Positions 35,520 to 46,825 of a stretch of DNA of 64,000 nucleotides are shown in pieces. Each line of letters begins with the position of its first letter. Position 1 is the first letter of the stretch. The DNA comes from Cheiracanthium punctorium (lineage: Eukaryota > Arthropoda > Arachnida > Araneae > Cheiracanthiidae): assembly GCA_038373885.1 (NCBI GenBank), contig JAWZYV010010319.1, forward strand, positions 1,274,509 through 1,338,508, written 5' to 3'. Below the pieces are notes generated by a model. It was not told where the DNA came from and did not search any database. It was given only the letters and a program-made list of their open reading frames with translations. The position numbers and the translations under genes are program-made.

Positions 35520-35895
35520 ATGTCTCCAAAGAAAAAACTTTGTTGAATCAACACAAATTTTATTGAATTAACAAAACTATACTGCTGAAATACCGTCAAC
35601 AAAATTTGAGTTAAATTAACAATATCATATTGTTAAAAATATTTTGTTATTTCAACAATCCATTTTGTTAATTTAACCAAACCATTTGCTTAAAGTAAGC
35701 AAATGTTTTATTAATTAAACCGAAGTATTTGTTTAAATGATTTAATAGGTTAGAATCAACTAAATTAATTGCTTCAATCAACAAAATGTCCTTACCGTTG
35801 GATGTATTCATGGGCCATGTAACAGATCGGTTCAGTTGATTTTACCAAGTTTATTTAAGTTGTTAAACCAACCAAACAATTAGTTGAAAATATTA
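35520..35895. repeat. poly-palindromic TTGTTGAATYAACAA-type array, copy 2
   Basis: This is the longest example in the window. It has more than a dozen loosely spaced words of the type TTTGTTGAATCAAC, ATTGAATTAACAAA, CAACAATCCATTTTGTTAATT and AACCAAACCATTTG, on alternating strands, with A+T above 75%. An adjoining (TAATTA)-rich segment runs to about 36,000. Confidence 0.55.
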
Positions 35896-36294
35896 GAGAT
35901 AAGTCTTAGTCTAATAAGCCTAATTAATAGACTAATAGTTATTTATTAGTATATTAATTAGATTAATTATTAAATTATTAGTCTAATTAATTAATATATG
36001 AAAATTTACATTTTTTAATTAGTGTTCTTATGCATCCACATGCTTAATTCTTATAAATTCAACATAAGAGCTTTCTTTCTCCTTTTTAATTTCATGGTTC
36101 ATAAGACCGTAAGGCAGTCAGAATTCCTTTTGTACTCGTGATAAAATAAATATGCATCCTTACTCAAAACTTTTCCCAATAACAGTTTAATTTAGAAGTA
36201 AAATAGAAACATTTTAAATAAACTGAATGTTGTTTTCAATCAGATTTATTTCACTTCTATTGCATATGTGGCCAATTTTTATATGTACAGCTTG

Positions 36295-36336
36295 TTTTGG
36301 TGTGCATCAAGGAATACTCCTTGATGCACACCAAAA
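36295..36336. repeat. perfect 19-base palindrome abutting a Helitron
   Basis: TTTTGGTGTGCATCAAGGA and its exact complement are separated by ATAC. The right arm ends at 36,336 in ...CCAAAA, directly before the TC that starts the non-autonomous Helitron. The perfect arms imply a recent origin or strong turnover. Confidence 0.9.
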
Positions 36337-39222
36337 TCCTTATAAATAAAAATGAAATTCTGTTTGTTTGTTTGTTTGGGGATTTGATTCGTATACAAAT
36401 CCACAAAAATGGACCTAACAGCCTGAAATTTTGCACAGATATGTAAAATAATATAGAATAAATTATAGTCTACTTTAAAACTTTGCAAGTCCACCCGTTC
36501 CCGGAATTTAAGAGAATTTTTATGCTCTCCACGCAAAAAGCTTTCCATAATTGTAACCCCTGTAGTGAAAAAAGTGTGAAAGAAGCATCGTGGTTCCCAT
36601 GTGTGGCGATTTTGCCGAATAAAATGTTTTAAATTCTCAAAGTAAAAATAAAAGAATAATAATGATTTTTTTTTGTTAGTTTATATTCGTAAGGTTATTT
36701 TTTTTAATTATAATATCGTGTGCATGGAAAAACAGAGCAGGTATGAAATGTTTTATACGCAAAACAATAAGAATTGAAGATTTCTGAGGCTAATATGTTA
36801 AAATTTTTCAGTTTGGCGAAAAATAAAATGGCCCAAAATGCCGAGAGAGTTCTAGCGGTTTGCACAGTTTCCGGCTTGGCGCAATTTACTGAGAGCTTAA
36901 GGAAATGGATTTTTGAAAACAGGTGCAAAGGTTTTATTAGAATACAGCATTAAATTTTAATGATGCGTGCGGAAATAATGCAGTTATTAAGGGATTTCAA
37001 GCGATCTATCTTCAGCATTGTCGCCAATTGAGTGCATTGATGTAAGTTGGGGGGGATTCCTCCAAATTTCAGATAATTGAAATCTTCGCATATAGTACAT
37101 CGGAGTAACGATGAATAAAACACGTTATATAGTTGATAATTTTAAAAATGCGGCTGTATTAAGGGACTCCACTTTTCAAATAAAAGCGTGCTTTACTTTT
37201 TAAAGGTCGAACCAATTCCCTTATTGATTTCTGCTAAGTCAATGCTTCGAATGATTCCCTGAAAAAACTCTTGCAAAATGGCGTATGTTGGCACTTTGGC
37301 GAGGCTTAGATTTGAAACTGGATTTTATTTGAGACTGTTAATAAAACAATGTGTGTAAACTGTTCGTTTGTTTGTCTGTGTCTCGCGTAGCTCGCAAACG
37401 GGTGATTGTAGACCTACCAATTTTTGAACGGAAATTCTCCATGACAGGCCCAGACACACCTCGAAGCGATTTTTTCAAAATTCGAACTATTTTAGGAAAT
37501 ATCGATAAAAACGTATCGCAAAAGACTAATTTTTGCTTTCCGCCATTTCGTAATTGTAACCCCACAAAGCATTAAGCGACGATTAAGCTTATCTAGGTTG
37601 CCACATTCGGCAGTTCATTAAATGATTCAGACTCTTGAAGTAAAAATAAAAGAATAACGATTTTTTTAAATTTTGTCTAGATTATTTGTAAGGTTGTTTT
37701 CAAATTAAAATACCGTGTGCATGGGAAATCAGAGCGGGAATAAAATGATTTATACTCAAAAGAAAAATAGAATTTGGAAATTTTCCGAAAATGAATGTGC
37801 AACTTTTTAATTGGTCGAAAAATAAAAGGGGTTGATGTGCGATTTTGAGGAGGATTCTAACGCTTGGCGCTATTTATCGTAATTTAATCGTCTGCTATTT
37901 GGGTTATGAATACACCTGCGTATAAGTTTTTGAAATTTTCATTCAGTTGGAATTGTGCATTTTTCTGAGCAGCTTTTCTGCATCTATTTCTAATGTATTA
38001 CATCCAGAATAAAAGGATGTTAGAAATATCAATTTTAATCACACTCATGAATAATGATACACTTTCCAACTTAATGAAAGAAGGAACGAAAATAGGGAAG
38101 ACCCATGGATTATAACTCTTTTTACATATAGCACTTTAGTGCGTATTTAAAATCTGAAAGTGTGTCAGATTTTCTATGATTCTAGCGCTTGGCGCAATTT
38201 AATGAGAGGGTATTTTTAAAAACAAGCGTAGGTTATCTTATAAATAAAAATGAAATTCTGTTTATCAATTTGTTGATTTGGGTAGTATACAATTCTACAA
38301 AAATGGACCTGTCAGCCTGAAATTTTACACAGATATGTAAAATAATATAGAATAAATGATAGTCCACTTTAAAACTTTGAAAGTCCACCCGTTCCCGGAA
38401 TTTAAGAGATTTTTTATGTTCTCCACACAGAAAGCTTTACGTAATTGTAACCCCTGTAGTGAAAAAAGTGTGTGAATGGAGCATCTTGGTTGCCATGTGT
38501 GGCGATTTTGCCGAATAAAATGTTTTAAATTCTTAAAGTAAAAATAAAAGAATAATAATGATTCTTTTAGTTTATACTTGTAAGGTTATTTTTTTAATTA
38601 TAATATCGTGTGCGCATAAGAAATGAGAGCAGGAATGAAATGTTTTATACGCAAAACAATGAGGATCGAAGATATCAGAGACTAATATGTAATTTTTTTT
38701 AGTTTGGCGAAAAATAAAATGGCTGATAGGCCGATTTTTAGAAAATGAGTTCTAGCGGTTTGCACAGTTTTAGGCTTTTTGGCGCAATTTACTGAGAGCT
38801 TAAGGGAATAGCATTTTTGAAAACAAGTGTATAGGTTTTCTTAGAATACAGCATTAAATTTTAACTATCCGTGCAGAAATAATGCAGTTATTAGGGCATT
38901 TCAAGCGATGTAGCTTCAGAATTCTCGCCAATTGAGTACATTGATTTAACTTGGGGGAAATCTGCCAAATTTCAGAAAATTGAAATCTTCGCATTTAGTA
39001 CATCGAGGTAACGATGAATAAAACATGTTATAGTTGAAAATAAAAAAATGTGGCTGTATTAAGGGATTCCACTTTTCAAGTAAATGCCTGGCGGTCGAAC
39101 CATTTCCCATTTTGATTGCTGCTAAGTCAATGCTTCGAATGATTCCCTGAATAAACTCTTGCAAAATGGCGTATGCTGGCACTTTGGCGAGGCTTAGATT
39201 TGAAACTGGATTTTACTTGAGA
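36337..39222 (+). repeat. three ~1-kb tandem units of a Helitron module
   Basis: Units begin near 36,337, 37,335 and 38,236. The first and third are close, roughly 90% by eye: both contain ATGGACCT...CAGCCTGAAATTTT, AAGTCCACCCGTTCCCGGAAT, GTAACCCCTGTAGTGAAAAA and the end GCTTAGATTTGAAACTGGAT. The second is strongly diverged but keeps the order (CGTAATTGTAACCCC, AAGTAAAAATAAAAGAATAA, TACCGTGTGCATGGG). No 3' hairpin separates the units. Confidence 0.8.
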
Positions 39223-39389
39223 CTGGTATATACGTATAATAAGACTGATTACAGATAAAAATGAATGTTGGTATGTGTGTAGGAGGTTGAAAAACTCCAG
39301 CACCGTTTCACCGATCACCATGAAATTTGGTTCACCTAAGTCTTTTATCATGGAGAAGGTTTTTATGCTATCCGTTTTCCTCTAACTTT

Positions 39390-39874
39390 CCACTAGGTGG
39401 CGCAGCAGAACGTCAAATTCTATTCCGTTTAGCCGTTTGCTATGCGAATATCGTCCAACCGATTTCGATGAAATTTGGTGCACGCGGATATTAGAACATG
39501 GAGAATCTGTTTCATTATCCATTTTGCTGTGACTTACCAATAAATAGCGCTGCAACGCATCAACTTCTATACCGTTCGACCGATCGGCATAAAAAATTTT
39601 ATACTTACACATTTGAGCACGAAGAATATATTCTAACTGTGTTACTTTTGATGTTACTCACCACTAGATGGCACTGTAATGCATTATTATTTTAACTCGC
39701 CACTAGATGACGCTGCAGCAGGCCAAATTTTTGACCATTCAAACGGTGGCTATGAAAATCAGTATACATAGCTATTTGAACAATGAGAATATTTTGGCGT
39801 TATCCATTTTGCTATAACTCGCCACTTGACGGCGCTGTAGCAAATCATTACTTTAATTAACCACTAGATGGCCC
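39390..39874 (+). promoter_or_regulatory. cluster of CTCF-like motifs carried by a Helitron
   Basis: The published CTCF core CCASYAGRKGGCRS is matched 14/14 at 39,390-39,403 (CCACTAGGTGGCGC) and 39,661-39,674 (CCACTAGATGGCAC). It is matched 13/14 at 39,700-39,713 and 39,861-39,874, and 12/14 at 39,822-39,835, all on the plus strand. Another 13/14 match is at 43,333-43,346 in the sister Helitron. That these bind CTCF is an inference; the same words may simply be a repeated piece of transposon. Confidence 0.5.
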
Positions 39875-40042
39875 TGCAGTGTATCACTTCTTGACTGTGC
39901 AAATGATCCCTAGAAAATAGGTATACATATAACGCGATATCCATTTTGCTATATCTGTTTATTACAATGAATAGTAATCACCACAAATCGTAATATCAAA
40001 AAGTCCATTCATTCCCGTGCGAAGAACGGGTACTTCAGCTAG

Positions 40043-40736
40043 TCATTTCATAAAATTAGAATGAGGAAAATAAAATCGTTGGCTCTGCAGAAGGTTTGTA
40101 CAGGATCGTATATATTTATAAACACACGCAACGGCCGTCAGAGAAATCTGGGAGATCGGTGAGGTGATGTATACCCATGCCATTTCTAAAATTTAATTCA
40201 AGATCTCACTTCAAAAAAGTACCAAAAGAATTCAGGATCTCAAATATGGCACTCCGGCTATTAGCATGTTTTCGTTAAAACATTTGGGGCAGATATATAA
40301 GTTGTTTTTATTCTAATTTCTATAGTTGTTTGGATATATTTCAGAAAAATATAGGAGATTGCCTTTGGGATTAGTTGATCTGAATTTTGTTTATCATTCA
40401 TTGTCTTGGGCAATATATATTTGCTGCGAAGTACTTATTGTTGCTAAACCTAATATTTTATAGGCACTACTATATAAATAAATCATTTAAGGCAAAAAGT
40501 GTGTAGAACAAATAAATAAGTTACCTTTTTTTTAATGGTACTAGGGGCCAAGGCCCCCAGACTTGCTACGCTCGCTTTTCGTATGAGGTATTCGGCCCCT
40601 AATAAGGCTTATTCGTAAAAAAGACATAATTTCAACAGACAAAACCGGAAGATTGGATCAGATAGAATGTTACTGAGCTACGCATTGCTTGGTTCTTGCA
40701 TGTTCATTGGTACATAAAAATTTAAACTTCACACTA
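40043..40736. other. gene-free stretch
   Basis: Nothing firm. TACTAGGGGCC near 40,540 and GGCCCCTAATA near 40,602 form an inverted pair about 70 bases apart. Confidence 0.4.
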
Positions 40737-40810
40737 CAGTAGACCCCTTCCCCCTCATAACACGGAAGATATTTTGTTATGGGAATCCGTGTTGTACGGG
40801 TCCTGAGCTA
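40737..40810 (+). mobile_element. pogo/Tigger-like left terminus
   Basis: TA|CAGTAGACCCCTTCCCCC followed by CATAACACGGAAG and ATCCGTGTTGTACGGG is the typical look of a pogo/Tigger end (CAGT.GACCCC..., then a CCGTGTTATACGG-like phrase). The opposite end and any transposase are not seen, so this is a fragment or a very degraded copy. Confidence 0.4.
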
Positions 40811-41869
40811 TACTCCACCTGGAGTGCGGACTCCGCTTATAATCGCTGGAAAAATTATTTGCACTCCTCAGAAACACAATGATATTTAATGTTGCCATTC
40901 AAAAGTTTTATTAATTAGGAGCTAACGCGTAATAAAATCAGAACATCTGTTTCAGCTGTATTTTTAATAATGTAAAACCTATTGGACACCTTGCGAATTT
41001 AAAACCCATGGCGATTTTTCATTATTTGGTGACTTGCGTACATGTGAAGTTAATAAAAGCTACGGAACAGATAGGATAGTTTTCCACCCATGGTGACTTT
41101 TCATTATTTGGCGATTTCCACATACTCACAACCTATAATTACTGTTCATTTAAGGTTACCGGAAAACCGTTATTCATATTTTCATTTACATAATCGTTTG
41201 CAGGTTGGCGTACTTGACACCACGAATTATACCATCTCGCCGCGCTAGCAAATATCCAAAGTGTACTATAACTGCTATAATGGCATAGTGAACGCCGCCA
41301 AAATTTTCTACTGGTAGCAAATAATCCAGCTGGACCGAACCGGCTTTAAAATAATCTGCATTTTAATTATTTTTCATTTTCAAGATATTAGTTATTCTGT
41401 TTTGGAAAAACGAAAAAAACTTCGAAAACTTCTAAAATAATTCGATTTTGGAAATTTAAGTCAGCTTAGCAGGTTCCTCGGAATTTTTCTAATCTGCGGG
41501 CACCTTAGTCGAAACTCAAATCCCCACGGTTTAGGAGGAGATAGGGCAACAAGCTTTGACAGCGACAGCGACAGCGGCCTTTACTTTTTTTTAGAATAGA
41601 GAGATAATTAAATTTCCAATACAATAGCTTAATGAACACCCCCCTCCCCCGAAAAAAATAGTTTAAAAAAAATCTGAAATTCTTCCAGATTTTATTTACG
41701 CACTCGGGTATATAAAATCTGGAAGAATTTTATTCCAGACGCCCCCCAGACGCTTTTCCAGACGCCCCCCGTTTCGAGGTTTCTGTTTCCTCTTCTGTAA
41801 GGCGTCGTTTTGGCATTTGGGAAAACAATATACCTCCTTTATTATACGTAGAGAAAGTGACCATTCCGT
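40811..41869. other. gene-free stretch
   Basis: Contains two copies of ACCCATGGYGATTTTTCATT about 80 bases apart (41,008 and 41,086) and a short (GACAGC)n tract near 41,560. No gene. Confidence 0.45.
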
Positions 41870-42240
41870 TTGATCTGTCGACATAAAATTCATGATTGAA
41901 CCCAAGACACTAAGTGTCATCACACCAACTCCCTAGAACACCATTGATCTGGGAGCCCCTCTGTCGACACGCAATTCGTGAACCGAAAAACACTAAAAGT
42001 GATTACACCAAGTCCCAAGAGCATAGAAAATTTTTCCGACACTATTGAAAATGAGCAATCAACCAATAAACTTGAAAAGTATCCAACCCCCCCCCCCCCT
42101 CTGTCGAGACACAATTCGTGATTGTACCAAAAAACACTAAAAGTGATCACACCACGTCCCAAGAACATCTAAAATTTGCCAAGAATATTGAAAATGTGCC
42201 ATAAACCAAGAAACTTGGAAAGTGTCTACTTGCCACACGA
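41870..42240. repeat. tandem repeat, about three units of 80-140 bp
   Basis: CTCTGTCGACACGCAATTCG, then AAAACACTAAAAGTGATYACACCA and AGTCCCAAGARCAT recur at about 41,957 and 42,098, with a shorter diverged copy at about 41,872. A C-run precedes the last unit. Confidence 0.75.
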
Positions 42241-42299
42241 AAGTGACCACCCCGTGCTTGAAAGAAATAGCACCCAAGTGCTAACAAGTGCTAATCATC

Positions 42300-42540
42300 A
42301 TATATATTATTTCTCAAAGGTGTTTTTTCTGGCGCGGCTAGATCTCATTAAATACTTGACCAAAAAAATTTTTTAAAATACCCAGTTAAAGCTTATAATT
42401 TCTACTTTTGACGAAAAATATGCAAAAATTCGGAAAACATCTTTTTGTTAATAAAAAAATAAAAAAACAAATCATATATGATTATTTCTCAAAGGTGTGT
42501 TTTGCTGGCGCGGCTAGATCTGATTAAATACGTGACCCCC
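42300..42540. repeat. two direct copies of a ~60-bp segment
   Basis: ATTATTTCTCAAAGGTGT, then CTGGCGCGGCTAGATCT and ATTAAATACNTGACC occurs at about 42,306 and again at about 42,481, ending in a long C-run followed by an A-run. Confidence 0.75.
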
Positions 42541-42615
42541 CCCCCCCCCCAAAAAAAAAAAAAATGTAACAGGCTCCATGGTTCCAGGTTGCCATGGAGT
42601 CAGATGAATTGAATA

Positions 42616-42734
42616 TCTATATAAATAAAATTAGACTTTTGTCTGTACATTTCTTGGAATTCAAAAATTTTGCGATTTCTATCCGTTTCAAGCGCCCGGG
42701 AATCCGATGCGACCCTCAAAAAAAAGTTTGTCTG

Positions 42735-42765
<31 letters not shown>

Positions 42766-43532
42766 GCTATGATCGCTATGAAAATAGGTATACATAGATA
42801 TTTGAACACGGGAAAGAGTTTGGCACGATCCATTTTCCTATAACTTGACACTAGGGCCCTTATTCAGATAGATTTAGTAGCTACTAACCCTATTGTTTAG
42901 TTACTAAATTTAGTAAAGTGGATTCAGATAGTATTTGGAGGCGGAGATGCTAAACACGTGACCAAAACAAGCTGCTAAATCACCGACTAAATAAACGCAC
43001 GCCTGGAACACGCGCTCTGATTGGTCTACTAGCTTCCCTGTTAACTTATCCCTACATTTTCACTGACTTCCCTTGGTGTTGGTCTCGTGATTTAGTACAA
43101 AATGTATCTGAATCCCGATTTACGAAAATTTAGTATCTCCGCCCACTTACTAACTTAGTAACTGAACAATAGGTTTAGTAGCTACTAAATCTATCTGCAT
43201 AGTAGCGTCAACACTTGATGTCGCGTCAACACATGAACTTCAGGACTATTCAGCCGATCGTCATAAAAATTCGTGTACATCGATATCTGAATGCGAAGAA
43301 TATTTTCGCCGTATCCGTTTTGCTAAAACTCGCCACTAGATTGCGCTACGCCGCATCGCCTTCAGCACCGTAAAAACGATTGCCTTGAAATTCAGTATGC
43401 ACGATTATTGAACACAACATAACGCGATATCCATTTTGCTATATCTCTTTATTACAATAAGTAGTAATCACAACAAATATTAATATCAAAAAGTCCATTC
43501 ATTCCCGTGCGAAGAACGGGTACTTCAGCTAG
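42616..43532 (+). mobile_element. complete non-autonomous Helitron, 917 bp
   Basis: The element starts A|TCTATATAAATAAAATTAG and ends with the hairpin CCCGTGCGAAGAACGGG (43,504-43,520), then TACTTCAGCTAG|T. The flanking A and T form the canonical AT target. The head matches 22,015 onward and the last ~110 bases match 39,930-40,042 with about seven differences. It has no gene. A palindromic MITE interrupts it at about 42,855-43,202. Confidence 0.88.
42855..43202. mobile_element. ~348-bp palindromic MITE inside the Helitron
   Basis: The left arm (CAGATAGATTTAGTAGCTAC, then CTATTGTTTAGTTACTAA) is repeated as the exact complement at the right end with few changes, giving inverted arms of about 55 bases. 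The insertion broke an AACTCGCCACTAG-type word of the host Helitron, and TAG is present on both sides as a possible 3-base duplication. Ends of GGGCCCTTATT type with a 3-base target fit PIF/Harbinger, tentatively. Confidence 0.7.
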
Positions 43533-43984
43533 TAAATAAATAACACCGGGGCATGTCACAAGCATCTTCCGCCATGTAAAGCGATAAAACCAAGGATTGG
43601 ATCCTAACTGTCTATTAAGTATACCTTCGTTAATTAGAATATTAAATATCTGGTATTTAAAGGTTAAAATTAATTGAAAACTTTTTTAAAAAGTTTATCG
43701 TTTTTGTTATTTTTTTTTTGACAAAATTTTTAATTTATTTCATATTCTTGCTCCTATAAGAGGAGCTTGCAGACACAACTGTCTACCAAAAATAAGCATG
43801 GTTTTACAGCATTCTACTAAGCAGTGTTGCCAGCAGATGGCTTCAAAATTTCTCACTTGTGGCATTTAGCTAGTTTATGATAATTATCGAACTTCCGTAC
43901 TCAATTTTTATACCTGTCTTACACTGTCCATTGACGCATGCGTAAATTGATTGTTGAATGATTTCGCTTAATATGATTGGTTCT
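43533..43984. other. gene-free stretch
   Basis: Nothing recognised. Confidence 0.45.
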
Positions 43985-44130
43985 AGATCCAACAAAATGT
44001 TTCGTTAATTCGAACTGGCATTCTGTTGAATCAATTTGGCTTAATCAAACAAAATTTCGTTAAGCTAATAAAATGAAATGCCAGACTACTTAACCAAATA
44101 AATTTCGTTAAATTCAGCAAAACACTTTTA
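43985..44130. repeat. poly-palindromic TTGTTGAATYAACAA-type array, copy 3
   Basis: Words such as AACAAAATGTTTCGTTAATTCG, TGTTGAATCAATTTGG, AACAAAATTTCGTTAAG and AAATTTCGTTAAATTC recur, with a characteristic TTTCGTTAA variant not seen in the other arrays. It lies just left of a degraded Helitron 3' end. Confidence 0.5.
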
Positions 44131-44144
44131 AAGTGATTTTTCTT

Positions 44145-44171
44145 CCATACGAAGAGTGGATACTCAGCTAG
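44145..44171 (+). mobile_element. degraded Helitron 3' terminus
   Basis: CCATACGAAGAGTGG, a short hairpin, is followed by ATACTCAGCTAG|T, a diverged version of the ends at 40,042 and 43,532. The start of this element cannot be placed; the palindromic array to its left may be an insertion in it. Confidence 0.55.
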
Positions 44172-46089
44172 TGCTTTATGAAATAAGAGATGTTTAAAAA
44201 GGAAAACTTGAAATCCTTACACTACCCGGTCTTGTACGATTGACAATGTCTCAATTTTTCTTCGGTGACGCAGCTTTTAGAAGACAATTTTTAATTAAAT
44301 GAAAAGTATAAAATAACAAGGAATTTTTTTTTAATCTTCAAAACGTATTTTCTCTCTAGCATGCGTAACTCCATCAGCCAATTAAGAAAATAGTACACTA
44401 TTGTCAAAATAAAAAACATATTTAATAATTATATTTTCTAAGGAAAATTATTTGAATTTTTAAAATTCTAAAACAAGACATTTTTAGGAATGCATAAAAA
44501 ATTCAGGGCACTTTGTGAGCCATTTAGCTGTCATACTTTAAAACGTTCAACTAATGACATTAAAAAGTTTTATTAATATGAACATAATGTTGAAATTACT
44601 ATTGACAATATAAAAAGACGGCAGCAAATAAATGTATTTTATGATTTTAGAAAAAGTCAAATTCTTTATCATCAGCAAAAATATAATTTTATCATTTAAA
44701 AATCTTTTTCCGATAAAGCGGGTATTTCAGGAACTTCACATTGTATTAGCACAAAATTTCACATTGTATTAGCTGAATAGTTGTTGTTGCATAAGGGATT
44801 TAATCTTTAAAAATATATTCAGACAATCTATTCAACATGAATTTCAAAACATTAATGGTGTAGAAAACATTGTGACAAAATATATGCATTAAAAATTCAA
44901 TTCTTCGACTGCATTTGGAAATAAAGAAAACATTTTTTCTTCCGTCGAATTTAAAGTTATAGTTCTTTGGTTAAAATGTAGAATCTTATAAATAGAGTTC
45001 TTCAACATCAACGATAAATGATCTAATGAAGAAGATTTAATGGGCAAACACATGTTTGTTGTAAAAGGGAAAGATGTCTTTTCTTATATTTAAATAATTA
45101 CACTAAAGCATTACTATTTATTCATTTAAAGTAAACATACTCCAATTCTAATTGTTCCGTCTATGCCACATAAAATATTAAAAACATTTAATTATCTAAA
45201 GTACTTATCTAGTTTCAAATGTTTATAGCTCACTATATATATATTCTTTTTTTAGCAACATCATTCATCTTCTTAGATTATTCATTATAATAAATCGCCT
45301 TACAAAAAAGACTTTCCATAAGTTTAATAAAAAATATACAAATAATAAAAAGTTATTCTTTAAATTAAAAGGTATTATTTCATTAATGGCATAGAGTAGC
45401 GTACCTTTAGTTTCATGCGAAATGTATTTGATTCAGTAAAATAAAATAAATTGCAAAAAGGATTGCTTCATTTTACTTCGTATATAACTTCTTTTTTCAA
45501 ACGGATTGACGCATTTTATATTTTAAATATAAAAATATTTGTCATTTCTCATACTGATGGCATTTTATTAAAAAAAGTATGTACTTTGAATAAGAGTTGT
45601 TCTTAACTGTAAAACTGAGAAGAGTTTATTACAATTAATACAGTCTAACCTGAAGTATGTGTAATCTATTGTTATTAATAAGAATGCTGTTCAATTAAAG
45701 AATCTTATTAAAGGATTTTATTTTAGTTTAAAATGTTTAATTAGATGTTCTAATTTGGACTTTTAAAGTTTATAATAAATTCATATGCATCTATTTTATA
45801 CCAGCTGCTTTGCACTGGTGTACTATAGTATTAAAGCATGATTTCCAGGCTGGAGTTAAGACATAGCTTAAAAAATCTATCAGCTTATTTTCACTTGTTT
45901 AGTCTGTTAACCAGCCAGTTAGTCCTGTTCTTCAAGCATCAATAAGACTTAACACATCCCCTAATGTATAAAGTAACTACGATTTTTTTTTTAAATGTCG
46001 ACATATACACTCTATAATCAGAAGAATCAGTTTACTTTTTTTCCCTGCAGATAAATCCAAAAATTATAGCAAGAGGTTGGGTAACCTTT
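44172..46089. other. AT-rich gene-free stretch
   Basis: Nearly 2 kb with no gene, repeat family or element end recognised. Confidence 0.5.
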
Positions 46090-46600
46090 TGCTTCATTAA
46101 CGACTATCACCCTGTAGGGTAGGCTATTTATCAACTTTTGGAAGATTTTCACCATGAGTGACACATCTATACAGGACTCTAACACTAGTTAACTGTATCA
46201 CCGATTCGAGGCGTCGTGGTATATATAGCTCGCAGTTGACATTCTGATTCATCTATGGGTTCTATGTAATTTAGATTTGGGTAAGCTTGTCCAATTCCTG
46301 AATATCCATGTCAACAAACCACTTTACACAGGCGGTGCAGTATGAACAGAAGCACGGTCATTTTGGAAAACAGGAATGGGCCCCATCCGAACTTTATCCA
46401 AAACGTAGGTAGCTTGAAATTGTCAGAATGTCTAGAAAACTCCGATTCTGAGAGTTCTTTGCACAAGAAATAAATTTTTCCAACCCATAAAAAGCAATTC
46501 CCGAAGAGAATTATACCTCTACCTCCAAATTTTCTTTTAGACACATCATAGTAGTAATTGTTCACTGGGCAATCTCCACACTAAGACTGCCACCGGACTG
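46090..46600 (-). pseudogene. Tc1-like transposase remnant
   Basis: On the minus strand a frame reads DVSKRKFGGRGIILFGNCF, the glycine-rich box before the second catalytic residue. A shifted frame then gives FQNDRASVHTAPPVKWF, the second catalytic Asp motif of Tc1/mariner enzymes. Further on (QELDKLTQI, IPRRLESVIQ) similarity fades and stops appear. At least two frameshifts separate the blocks. It belongs to a different lineage from the intact copy at 19 kb. Element ends were not found. Confidence 0.75.
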
Positions 46601-46654
46601 CCAGAGGATAAACTTCGGTTTGTCACTGCATGACACATGACACAATTACCCAAG

Positions 46655-46825
46655 GCTCAATCTGTGATAGATTAATGCATTATGTGGGTGGAGGCGGCTA
46701 ATTGGAAAATTCGCATATGCATCCATTTTAAGGAAGTAAAATAGTATTTTTTACATTAATTCTCGGAAGGGGCGGTCGCCCTCCCCCGCCCCTCTTTAAT
46801 ACATCCCTGGGTTTCAATCCAGTAT
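46655..46825 (+). repeat. ~160-bp repeat shared with 59.0 kb
   Basis: GATTAATGCATTATGTGGGTGGAGG, then TTTTACATTAATTCTCGG and GGGGCGGTCGCC align with 59,010-59,175. It is a repeat of unknown type, with a GGTGGAGG head and a C-rich tail ending in TTTAATNC. Confidence 0.55.

Larger units (their letters stand above)
36337..40042 (+). mobile_element. non-autonomous Helitron with internal tandem units
   Basis: The left end is A|TCCTTATAAATAAAAATG and the right end is the hairpin CCCGTGCGAAGAACGGG (40,014-40,030), then TACTTCAGCTAG and T. The last ~110 bases are almost identical to those of the Helitron at 42,616-43,532. The first 2.9 kb consist of three copies of a ~1-kb unit. The last 0.8 kb is a different module with recurring CCACTAGATGGCGC words. 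It has no gene. It could instead be two elements, with an internal left end near 38,236 or 39,230 (A|TCTTATAAATAAAAATG occurs again at 38,236). Confidence 0.7.
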
